DNA of 64,000 bases, from NCBI GenBank assembly GCA_964036665.1, contig OZ038527.1:18746221-18810220 (forward strand), written 5' to 3'. Of this stretch, positions 10,160-20,753 are shown one piece after another (the first letter of the stretch is position 1; the number at the start of each line of letters is the position of its first letter). The DNA is from Gordius sp. MW1. Its lineage: Eukaryota > Nematomorpha > Gordioida > Gordea > Gordiidae. The position numbers and the translations under genes were made by a program. Below the pieces are notes generated by a model. That model searched no databases and was not told where the DNA came from. It saw only the letters and a list, made by a program, of their open reading frames with translations.

Positions 10160-10790
10160 GAAAGCGTTTAACCATGCAGTGGTTGGAAGGTATTTGTTGT
10201 AGACTTATCCCCGCAGCGTAACTGGCAGCCTCACTCTTGTATGTTTTCATAACCTGCTTTATTTTGTGATTCCGTGTAAGCTTGGGTCTTCCTTTTATCC
10301 ATTTTCCCGCTAGATTTTCATTGTGTTCCTTTTTTTTCCTTCTTGCTTATTCCTTATATCCATCTTAGCATTCTCATCTCCATAGACCCTAACTAATACT
10401 TTTGCTTTTTCCGTATAGCCCATGATTCCGAGCTATACGGTATTGTTGGCTGTACAATTGACCTATACAGTTTGCCTTTCTGCCTTGTTGAACCCTCTTT
10501 TAACATAAAATCCCAGTTAAATCTCTCCATTTAAACATCCAGAATTTTTTATTGACTGCATTTCTTTATCCACTCCACCATCCGCTTGGAGTGGAATCTT
10601 GCTTGAAACTATCATAGTTTTGGAGTTGGTTTTTATAGCCGGTTTCCGACCTGACGCCAACCCTCCACTTTTTGCACACGGACTTGGGATCGTCGTGGAT
10701 CCAAAATATTTGAAGGACTCTACGCTTTCAAATTCCCATCCATCTAAAATAAGGAATGCACTTCGATTTAAAAATATTAGATCCTTCAAA
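10160..10790 (-). pseudogene. dead RTE-2 LINE fragment (end of RT and C-terminus)
   Basis: On the minus strand the pieces read FESVESFKYFGST, then ADGGVDKEMQSIKN, then an EMRMLRW-like block, GKWIKGRPKLT and a tail. These are the thumb and C-terminal blocks of RTE-clade proteins, different in sequence from RTE-1. A 100-bp piece of the RTE-1 5' end (10,592-10,697) splits GST from ADGG. Several stops and frameshifts make it non-functional. The front half of a similar family lies at 35,290-36,930. Confidence 0.6.
10592..10697 (-). repeat. isolated copy of the RTE-1 5' end
   Basis: About 100 bases are nearly identical to 4825-4930 of RTE-1, from ACGACG(G/A)TCCCAAGTCCG through ATGATAGTTTCAA. Nothing from the RTE-1 body or 3' end follows. 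Ordinary LINE truncation keeps the 3' end, so a lone 5' end is unusual. It could be a deletion product or a short non-autonomous relative. Confidence 0.7.
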
Positions 10791-11087
10791 TTTATTCTGC
10801 AATTTCTCTACAATTTTGAAATATTTAATATTTAATGTTAAAATTGTGTACAAAAAATTATATAAATCACGTGTTTAAGTCATGTTTTTAGATCTTACTA
10901 AAGTCTTTAATATAAGTATACAGCGGGATAATTGTGCAAAAGTCCAGTCACTGAATTATAATTTGCTCGTCCATCTGACTTCACATCCGGTTAACGGATT
11001 ATTACTTTTGCTTATAAATTCTTGCACAAAGTTTGACATGCAGCTGTGACTTATAAAAATTAAGCGAGCTAAAGCACTTATAGATTA
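10791..11087. other. AT-rich spacer
   Basis: No repeat ends or coding blocks were seen between the RTE-2 fragment and the next MITE. Confidence 0.35.
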
Positions 11088-11095
11088 TTTGCATA

Positions 11096-11256
11096 CATGG
11101 GTGTAGCCAGGGGGGCAGGGAGGGGCGATTTCTACTCTCTAAATTCAAAAATTTGTAGAAATTTATTAAAATTATGTCTAAAATTTCAAAAATTGATCAT
11201 TTTGCCCCTCCCTGGATTATTACCCCCCTCTAATCCCAATGCTGGCTACGCCCATG
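11096..11256. mobile_element. MITE of the CATGGGCGTAGCCAG family
   Basis: Terminal inverted repeats CATGGGTGTAGCCAG and CTGGCTACGCCCATG enclose G-rich and C-rich arms around an AT-rich core. TTTGCATA is directly repeated at 11,088-11,095 and 11,257-11,264. The 8-bp duplication fits hAT or P superfamilies. Related copies are at 20,302, 23,094, 23,319 and 63,274. Confidence 0.85.
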
Positions 11257-11589
11257 TTTGCATAAGAAGCAGTGGAGCATTGTCATAAAGAACAAACTTA
11301 ACTCGTGTCCCAAATTGGTAATACTTGAGCAACTACAAAATTTATTGGATAAAGATACATGACACATATTTTAAAAAACGTTCACTTTGTTATAAAATAA
11401 TTTTATCCAAAATATTAATATATAAGAAATACTTAAATTCAAGTTAATTTGGAGCTAAGGGGTTAAAAAAATTAAGCTTTAATTGCTAACTTCTTTGGTC
11501 GCATTGCGTGTTAATGAATAGATGAAGAAAAAAAATAATTATCTAAAGGTCGTCTAGATTTGATTAATATTTGATTCAATTTTAAGCGG

Positions 11590-11725
11590 GAAAATTTTGT
11601 CACGGGGGGACCGAAGGGGCCAGGATTTTTCTTCTAGGGGGGCCTAAGGGGCGAAGACTTCTTAACGGGGGTGACCCTGATCCCCTTACGTTTCCCCCCC
11701 CCCCCCCCCTAGCCACGCCATTAGT
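11590..11725. mobile_element. degenerate G-rich/C-rich MITE remnant
   Basis: G-rich blocks (ACGGGGGGACC, AGGGGGGCC) face a C run of 17 near 11,693-11,709, followed by CTAGCCACGCCA, a decayed match to the CTGGCTACGCCACTG end of the 24,656 MITE. Target duplications are no longer visible. Confidence 0.5.
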
Positions 11726-13440
11726 TAATTCATATTTAACTATAATTTTATTTAATTTTTCATAAAAAAAGGATTTAGCGGAGGGGCTCCTTGCCTCTTA
11801 GTCAATTTTAAACGAAATTGTCGAAGGACAGCTTTAAATTTTGGCCGAAAATTATTGATTGATTATTCTAAATTAGTAATCTTTGTATGGACTTTAGATG
11901 AAAAATGGGGTCAGTTTGGGAATTTGGTCAATAAATTTGCGACATTGTGCACATGGCCCGAAGCGTATATACTATACACTAAACACTCACCTTACATTTT
12001 ACCTATATATCGATTAATGTCACCAAACGTATATTAGTTAGTATTAGGTGTTATGTGTGACCTTAAAAAAATTACCAATTACCGACCCTATCAATTATCG
12101 GTAAAATTAAACAGGTATAATATGGAGCTTTGGGAGAATTGCAGATGGAATCCAGGCTAGGGCGATCCCCATTTATGAAACTTCCGCTTATAATATTATA
12201 AATAAAGCGAGGGACTGACAAGCTCACTAAAAAAATGACTCTGATTGGCTTTGATAAAAGTGAATTGAATTATAAAGCTCCCCAAAATAAATGCATTCTT
12301 TTTGCTGGTTTGTTTTAAATAAAGGTAAAAATATGTAGGATTGGATAATAACCAGCCGATTAAGTGGAATCATCAATTTTTGTAAAAAAAATCCAAGGCC
12401 AAACAGTACTATTAGGCTAATACAACTTAAATAATCAACACAAGCATGAGAGGCGATTTGCGTTATTTACTATTTGGATTTAGGCGAAAACTATTTTTTT
12501 TTCCGCGCGGGCTTTGCTCTATCATCTATTTTATGTTAGTTTAGGCTTGTTTTGATTGCTATGCAATTTATGGGCTCGCTTTCGGTTTTTTCTAATAGGG
12601 TTCAATCTTTAAGATCTAATTCTTAATTTTCTTGCTTAAACACAATTTTCCTACATGCTTTACTTCTTACCACAGATAACAGATTTGTGGGATTATTTTT
12701 GAAAATAATGCGTACAATCTTTTAATGTTATAAGACACTCATAGCCAACTGATTTTGTTATGTTAAAAATTGTAATCTTTACCTTTCAACAACTTAGCTA
12801 AAAGAGAAAGATATGTATCCCCAAAAATATAGTCACTTAATAATTGCTGATATTTTGTGAACCTTTATATAACAAAAAAAATGGTTTTAACCCGTGACGC
12901 TAACAAAGACTTTAAATTAATAATTACCTCCAAACTCCCCATCCACACAAAACAAACAGAGGCCCACCAGTATTTTTGGCCACCTTTTGGAAAATTTATC
13001 ATCTTTTCTATAGAATTCTTAACACTGAGAATTTTTTTAAAATTATTTATTAGTGTTTTTAAAAAGAACAGGAAATATGAAACCTATGGGCAGTTTTAAA
13101 ATACATTTTCGGAAGATTTTATATACAGAAACAAGGAGAAAGATTTTAGAAAATTAAAGAGTAAATGTAATAATAAAAATGTCATTAGATTTATTCTCAA
13201 TTAAGTTATGAACCTTTTAAGTTAATTGGATTTTGCCAAATATGTGAAAAACATATATCCCAGCAACTTGGATATACTATCAGTATGACTTGCTTACGAA
13301 TTTATTTTCATTTAAAGGGCATTTGACATAGCAATTACACACAGAAAGTTTTTAAAAATTTAAGATCCTATTTTTAAAAAAACATCTAAAATGCGACTAG
13401 TAAATATATTCAAATCAGTTACTAGATATAGATATAGTTA
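11726..13440. other. AT-rich intergenic DNA
   Basis: No host gene seen. At 12,553-12,579 there is a solitary ATTGCTATGCAATTTATGGG followed by CTCG, the same sequence that opens each large repeat unit at 51.7-57.9 kb. The small ORF at 12,857-13,099 has no recognisable motif. Confidence 0.4.
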
Positions 13441-13789
13441 AAGGTCAAATAAAATGTCGGGCCTGGGTTTTGCAAAAAATGTTTAGGGCCGGGCCCGGGC
13501 CAAATTTTTCTTTTTTCAGCGGGCCAGGGCCGGGCCCGGGCCTAGAAATTTTTGAAGCGGGCGGGCCGACTAAGCAAATTAGGCCCGTTGCAGGTCTCTA
13601 GGCTAGATGATGCCAATATGTTTTAAAAAGGGGGCCCGTAGAAAATTTTTTTTTTGCAAATTTTTAAACGATTGTTATTTTTTTATTAAAAAGTTAATTC
13701 AATATTCAGTAATATATGTTAAAAACATCATTAATAATCATGTAAAAACAATAAATCGTTAATTATTTCCGGTCTTAATCGGGTTCTTC

Positions 13790-14125
13790 TCTCTTCTAAT
13801 AAGCGACCAGCCGTTGAGAAATTTCGTTCACTAGTGACACTTGTAGCCGGGATACTTAAAACCATAAATGCCAAATGAGATAATTTTGGGTTTTTAATTA
13901 AAGGTTATATTGATTTTACTTTATTTACTTAGCTTCTTTGCCATTCCACCATTTTATAAGATCGAAGCCTTCAGGATTCACACATTCCCCAAGATATTGG
14001 TGGAGTTCATTGGTTGCTGAAGGCTGAATATCATGGTCTTCCCATTCCGAAAATACATATTTTGCTTTATTGGCTAGAAGAATATAGGTTGTCATAAAAC
14101 TGAGAAATCTTACCTTCAGATACAC
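13790..14125 (-). pseudogene. hAT transposase dimerisation domain remnant
   Basis: On the minus strand 14,125-13,925 encodes NELHQYLGE and then FDLIKWWNGKEAK. In another frame, about 13,890-13,750 encodes PKLSHLAFMVLSIPATSVTSER and then NFSTAGRLLEERRTRL and INDLLFLH. This is the classic hAT C-terminal signature (LSxLAxxxLSIPATSxxSERxFSxAG). A stop and short spacer separate the two blocks, and the catalytic part is missing. Confidence 0.85.
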
Positions 14126-14159
14126 TACTGTCAGGTTGACAATCCCTGGTAGGATTAAC

Positions 14160-14570
14160 TGATTTTTTTTTTATGATTTTACTGTATTTTATTTGATAAT
14201 TTTAGATGATATACAAAAAATTACATATACGGCTAAAAAAATATAAAACGCGCTATAACTAAACGGATGGCATTGATCCGTGTATGGAAATCGTGTTGGA
14301 TTTAACGATTTCCATTGTGATCTTTTGCCTGATATAAAAGTACTCTTTCAAATCTAAAGAGACGCTGGAGATCGCTTTTCCAATTTGTTTCAGGAGAGCA
14401 AGAGCTTCAGCGCCTAAATTTCCAATTGTGGTTACCACTAAGGGAATGAATATTGTGTCCGCGAGGGAAGAAATTGTATAAAATCTTCCCGTTCTATAAG
14501 ATTTTTAATTTCTTCATAGGTTTCTTTTCTCTCTTGAGGAGTAGCCATTACCATGTTTTTAAATTTAAGG
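14160..14570 (-). mobile_element. 5'-truncated retroelement tail nested in hAT-1
   Basis: On the minus strand the segment reads MATPQERKETYEEIKNLI, then after a frameshift FIPLVVTTIGNLGAEALALL, QKITMEIVKSN and ISIHGSMP. These are the same C-terminal blocks seen in retroelement family B. A T run at about 14,162-14,171, read as poly(A) on the minus strand, ends it. Copy B of the same hAT (41,550-42,407) lacks this segment, which supports a nested insertion. Confidence 0.6.
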
Positions 14571-14913
14571 TGAAGTGAAAAAGGAAAAGTAAGGGTGTGT
14601 GTGTTGCGTATTAGGACACAAAAAAATAAATTTAAATTAATGAAAAAACAGTTTAAATATAAGACGTTTGTCTTTGTTTAAGTTGTAATTATTTTAAAGT
14701 ATTTGTTACTACACAAATAAAAAATTAACTATTTTGCAACGAGCTTTTAACGGGCCTAGCTAAATCTAGGCCCGGCCCGCTTGATTTGTCGGCCCGCCCA
14801 AGCCCGGCCTGTTGTTTTTTTAAAGTCCAAAGCCCGCCCATACCCGGTCCGCGGGCCGGGCTTTTCGCACCGCCCGTTGGCCGGGCCGGGCCGTGCAGGT
14901 CTCTAATCTAGTC

Positions 14914-17900
14914 TACCAATAAAATAACGTACTCTAAAGGAAAGCGATAAATACAATTTAATATTTTATTATTAAATTATTCCATGTTGTTCCTTATCAT
15001 TAATAAGAAGGTCAATATATCCTGATTCTCTTTACTTTTATTAAGCCCAGTAGTGTTATAATGTGTCCTCTTCACCTATTTACAGCGCGGGGAGGTGTAT
15101 ATAAGTAACTTGAATGGAATAACAAAGATCTACATTACAAAAATTCAAGGAGGGTATATAGAATTAAAAATGTAAAAGGGATTGTGCATTGTTATAGGAA
15201 CAAGAACCAACAAATGATGTTAGTAATATTATTAGTTTAAAGGGTAAGGTTAATGTAACGTTTGTTAGATTTGAATGATAATTTCCCCAAAATTGAAAAT
15301 AATATATTTAAACACGAAATTACGATATTTTGTGACAAATTATTAACCTGACAAATTACTATTAACCTAAATTGAGGGTATATAAATGTAATATTTTTTA
15401 ATTTTTTTCTACTAAATAACCGCGAGTAATCCGCCCAGGACTGTGACTTATAAAGAAATGTAATAACTTTTTTAGACCATAATTAATTAAATGTTCATGT
15501 TTTGTGACTAATTAACATAGATTTAAAGTTGTAATTAATCATGATGGTACCCTAGATTAACGAAGATGTATAATGAATATTAATTTTATTGTGCCTACCT
15601 TATAATAGAGGCATCAAACATTCTTAAAAAAATAAAGGCTTATCGGAATATTATAATAGTATCTCTCTTTAAACACTTCAAGATAACGAAAATAAATACA
15701 TGAGGATCACAACTTATATATTAATATGTGATAAAGGTCAACCACTAACATTTCCCTGGTCTGTCATGTTTATTTGAAGTAATAAGAAATACCCCATACC
15801 TCCCTTAATTTGAACTTCACTTTCGGGGGGAGGGAACCCGTTAGAACCCTGAATATGGCATAAATTTAGGAACTAACAATGATATGGCAATTAATTAATG
15901 GAATTAATAAGTTAAAGAGTTGGAAAGGGTCATTTGGATTTTAAAGGGGGCAAATTGATAATTTTAAAATTCCTAACTATTTTGCATTTCAAAACTTTTT
16001 TATTGATTTGGGGCGTCTGCTGCCTCATAACTGGTCTCACCCTTGATGGTCTTTAGTTATTTAGGCAAGCAATGATGAACAATAAACTTCAAAAGCACCG
16101 TTGTTGATAAAAAAAAACACGGGTTAAAAGAATTAATGAACAAGAATCAAAGTGGTGAGGGGATTGGGGATGAATTAGTAATAGTGACCGACCGTCCTCC
16201 CTTTTAGATATAATTTAAGGCTAGTCGTCCCCGTGTTTGTCACTAGCCTTACTTACCAGCACTCGCATCTTTGACTTAATTAATGCGCATTAAATTGAAG
16301 AGCAGCACATAGAAGATGGGAGATCGTCTAACCCCACCCCCTCGCTTGGTTGTTATAACTTTTTCCTCTATCCTCCTCGCCCGCTCTTTATAAGGCTCTA
16401 CGAGGAAGGTGAGGAGGAGGCGAGCAAGGGTGAGGGGGGAGGGGTAAGGCTTAAAAATTTTGCATCGCAACTTTGTCCCTCCTAGTAGATTGATACCTTT
16501 TTAATAAACCTACTCTCCCTTTTTTCACCTGCAATGTTTTTTTCCCCTATTCATCCACTTTCTTATTCAATTCTACCCTAGCTGTAGCAGCAATTCAAGT
16601 CTCGGATCTCTGTCGTAACCAGTGGAAGGTAGAGGGAGAGACTCCAAACAATGCAACTTCATTATATGATATTTAACGCGACATGTATAGGCATCATGTA
16701 TTATATGTATGCCTAGGCACCACCGACCCTCATACAGGTGGGATTTAAGAAGTTTTCACTTCCCTACCACCCTCGTGTGCTACACTTTATATAAAGCCCC
16801 GATCCATCCTGGCTACCTTGCTCGGAAAGTCGATGTCATATAACATAATGACCTAGGAGTTGTTGTTTGTTATCGGAAAACAAACTCTTCCCCTCGAACC
16901 CCCCCCCCCCCCCCCCTTCGAAGTTTATTATTATTTAATTCAGTAGTCGCCGTGTAAAAGTTACAAAATTTTCGAATCCATATTCATTGTATTGGAGAAG
17001 GCGATTGAGTTTATTATTTCGCTATTATTTAAGGAGAGGCTAAAATATGACCTAAGTCATTTGCCCCCTTTTTATACCTCAAAATGAAAACTCATGACGT
17101 CCCTTCTTCATCAAAATATCATTCTCAGTGCCTTTACGCTGCCCCACCTTAGAAAACGTGCAAAACAAAGAAGGTAAGAGATGAATGACAAAAAACATGT
17201 TAATGACCTTTTATCCAAAATTTAATATTTTCAATATATTACCTCTTTTAAAAAATCCAAAATCCCTCGGGCTGGACGTAAAAATATTTTCAACAAATAT
17301 TTGATATGTAAATTTTGGGGGAAAGAACTGATTATAAAGTGTAATTAAAAAATATGAGGAGGCCCTTGAGACAAAGCCGTCGTCTCTTTCTATAGTATTA
17401 AGACCTACCAAGGATAAGTAATTAAATCTTTATAATTAATGGGTCCAAATATTTTTACCTTAAATGACGTTTAATCATTATATATGATTTCTTGGTACAT
17501 AATTGTACAATTTATCTTATGATCACAAGGAGTGTGTTGCCTGAATTCCTATTTCCTACTAATGTACGATCATTTAATTTTTTATATTTATATAAACATT
17601 TTTATAATTTTTGAATAATTTAGTGCGTTTAGAGTGCGCATATGACTCATTCTGAATGCGCCTGCAAATTAGAACTGAAAAATTATCTAGCTTCATTTAA
17701 TTTTGTAAGGATCAAAATTATCTAACAATTTAGGTATATATTTTCGTTATTTAAGGTAAATTATAGAAATTTAATTTAAAAATGTCTAGAATCCCAATTT
17801 TATCCAAATGTTTTATATTTTCATAAACTATCGCTCAATTATATGGCTAAGGCAAAAAAAACATAATTATTTAGAACGATTTTGTGTGAAGGGCAGGAAA

Positions 17901-18608
17901 TTTCTTTGAGATAGTATAAATTATAAAAGGCATTCGATGCTAACTTTTTTATTCAAATTTTATCTCCTATCTTAGGCAGGGCCGTTCCGAATAGAGAAAC
18001 TCCATAATTTTTTTTACCAAATAAATATTATAATTTATATTTTTTTGAATGTGACATTACGTTTGAAACAATTCAATTTCCGTACTTTAAATCAATATGT
18101 GTAAAAATGTTTCAATATATTTAACATATATAAAATTATTTAGAAAATTTTGGGCATTTTGCCTGACCGGTTATTAATTAAAAACTATTAATTAAATTTA
18201 CCCGCTTGTTTTAAATTATAAAAACTAAAATTAATTGCAGCGAAATATATAAAAATGTAAATTGTTTTTTACATAAACTACCTGTAAATCTCTAATAACT
18301 CGCTAAGCATTATAAGAGTTTTGCAAGACCCAATGGAAGTGTGAGATATATAAAAAATTGATGAAGATACTTGTGTTTAGACTATTTTAACCAATATTTG
18401 TTAATTCATAAAAAGGTTTGCTGAGCCCCCCCCCCCATAAATTTTTAACAAACTATAATATTACGTTTGTTTAAAATTTATCAAAATGATTGATTTAAAT
18501 TATTGAGACATTAGAATTAAAATAATAAAACAAAATTCACTATTTGGTGATATTCTCATATAACCTCGTCATCAATAATCAACTCGTCATCAATAATCAA
18601 TTTGACCT

Positions 18609-18640
<32 letters not shown>

Positions 18641-20295
18641 TAGGCATTATCTGGGCTAATTTAAATTAATAAATGGCATCTATAGTCTATTTAACTTCAA
18701 TAATTATACGACAATATTAAGAATATCTTTTTAATGATTTTTTCCCCACAAATTTGTCTTTTACCCTTTTTACAGCATTTAGCCGTGCTAGTTTTAAAAT
18801 GGCGGCTGAAATCTTATAATTTATCACTCCCTAATTACAATGTCAGATCTGTTTATATTTTACAAAAGTACGCTCAAATACTTATTAAAACTATAATAAA
18901 AAACAATTAATAATCATAATTTTTATTATAGCCCTTACGAAAAAAAATTAGCTCTAAACTTAAACCTTGTTTAGTTAACTTTTCAGGGTTATTAGGCGTA
19001 ACAAAATCCTTGAAAAGAATCAACCAAAAATGGAATAATTTCAAAATATATCAGGATATTAAAGGTAGCCGCTTAAAAATTCCCATTCACCCCCAGAAAA
19101 ATGAATATATTGATTTTTGCACCGGCAAATTGCATGGCATTATTGACCAAAATCCTACTATTAAAACCTAGCTCTACTTAGTGGGGGACGAGTGCTGCTT
19201 ACTATGAAAGTTTTATATGGGTCACTCGATGACAAAATAAAAAATACCTGTTAAATTCAAGGTCACGCCTTATTTTGTCCTGTATATAAAAGCCTTTTTG
19301 GAATAAAAAAATTAATTATATATTAATGCAAAACGACTCTCAAACTTTTGTTTTACCGAAATAGCTATTCTCGCGTTTTGTCGTGTAAATTTATGCAAAA
19401 ATTAATACGTAATTAGACCCTAACTACAACAGCGGTGAATTAATTTGTTTTAATATACTAGCTACGAATGAGTTTTAATAAAGTTCTCAAAAACTTAAAT
19501 TTTGATTTTTAAATATTATCCAACGCTACTTGTTGCCTTCAAATAAATATATAAACTTAGTGTGGGAAATAAAATTAAGCCGGTAGTAAAAGTAGGTAGA
19601 TTTGACTCTCCCAATACTATTAGCCTTTGAAGTTAGCCCTAAAATTTTTTTAAAAATTGTGGCCTATTTTTTAAACTTTTAATCCATTATTTCGCATAGT
19701 TTTAAAATGTGCAAGCAGTTTGACCAATCCTGAGCTCCCTGACGTTAATTTATTGTATCAACGACAAAGAGGAAGCTCGTAGTCTACGTACCTGTGCAGT
19801 TTATCTATTTATTCTTCAAAATTTTCGGTTAAAATCGATAATGGATTCTCTCTCACCACCCATTTTGCTCTTCTCGCCACCCCTAACCCCCTCTGCTATT
19901 AATGGTATACCTTGTATAATCTCGGATGGCTATAGTGTCAGATATATTAGCAACCTGATGTGATAAATGGGAGAAGGTGGGGGCTGCAGCTAATATAGAC
20001 GGGCCTCCTTACTTTTTGGATCCCCTTCCCTTCCATTATTATCACCGATAAACACATTTAAAGGTCACGGATCGTTACAATAATAAGACTCGCACGCAAT
20101 GATCTCTTCCATTACCCAATCCCGCAGCCGCATCTAGCCAAATTTTACACGATTCAGCTAAGTTTCGACTCCGAAATTGAGACATACTCCTCCCCTCCCA
20201 TTACCTAAATTGTTACACGTCCCACCAACGCTGAATCCTCAGGGGGAGTGGAATTAAATTTAGCAAGGATTTATTTATTGGATAATGACCGAACG
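14914..20295. other. intergenic region upstream of the cpo/RBPMS-like gene
   Basis: No coding exon could be recognised in 5.4 kb. Noted: homopolymer C runs near 16,899-16,917 and 18,426-18,435; a (TA)n microsatellite at about 18,616-18,640; a short direct repeat of CTCGTCATCAATAATCAA at 18,565-18,601; pyrimidine-rich unique stretches at 16,180-16,650 and 19,830-20,220. The last, being unique and less AT-rich just upstream of the gene, may hold its promoter or 5' untranslated exons. Confidence 0.4.
18616..18640. repeat. TA dinucleotide microsatellite
   Basis: An uninterrupted run of alternating T and A follows AACTA and ends before TTAGGC. Confidence 0.9.
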
Positions 20296-20301
20296 ATAAT
20301 A

Positions 20302-20476
20302 CATGGGCGTACGCAGGTTTTGAATTAGGGGGGGGCAAAACGTTCAAAAGTTCATTTAGAGGGGGGCAAAACATAATTTTTTTTAATTTTTCAATGTTTT
20401 TGCATTGAAAATTTTTTTTTTCATAAATTAGGGGGGGGCAGCCGCCCCCCCCTGCCCCCCCCTGCGTACGCCCATG
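20302..20476. mobile_element. MITE of the CATGGGCG family
   Basis: The ends CATGGGCGTACGCAG and CTGCGTACGCCCATG are inverted repeats. Flanks share GATAATAC if the terminal C and G are counted as duplicated target (20,295-20,302 and 20,476-20,483). The arms are AGGGGGGGGCAAAA-like and C-rich. It lies 280 bases upstream of the cpo start codon. Confidence 0.8.
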
Positions 20477-20753
20477 ATAATACCTTATTAGTAAACTAAG
20501 CTATCGTCGTCGAGGTGCTAATTGTAAGTCGCATAAGCTTAATTCCCGTGCACCATTGACTTTAAGCTGCTAAATTAGATATTGGTTTCATTTTTTAGAG
20601 ATTTTAGCGCTTTACCCTCAGATCTAATTGCTTTAACATTAATTAGTTATATCAAGGTTCCCTAAAACGCACATCCTATAAACGCAAATCAATCGATGAA
20701 ACGCAAAAATGATCAAAAAACGAAATCTCATGAACAATTCCTAAAATTATACG

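Larger units (their letters stand above)
13455..14905 (-). mobile_element. hAT-1 copy A, rearranged, with nested retroelement
   Basis: The right end is ...GTGCAGGTCTCTA at 14,905. The matching left end, TAGAGACCTGCAACGGGCC on the minus strand, is present but flipped, its tip at 13,600 pointing inward. The flank of the flipped tip reads, as reverse complement, ATCTAGCC and matches ATCTAGTC at 14,906-14,913, so the 8-bp duplication moved with the end. TIRs of the TAGAGACCTGCA type resemble the CAGAGAACTGCA ends of hobo. GC-rich blocks of GGGCCCGG form the subterminal repeats. It carries hAT transposase remnants and an inserted retroelement tail. Confidence 0.75.

Noticed and set aside
16276-16470. 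64-codon minus-strand ORF in a pyrimidine-rich stretch
   Set aside because: Composition follows the C/T-rich strand; no family resemblance.
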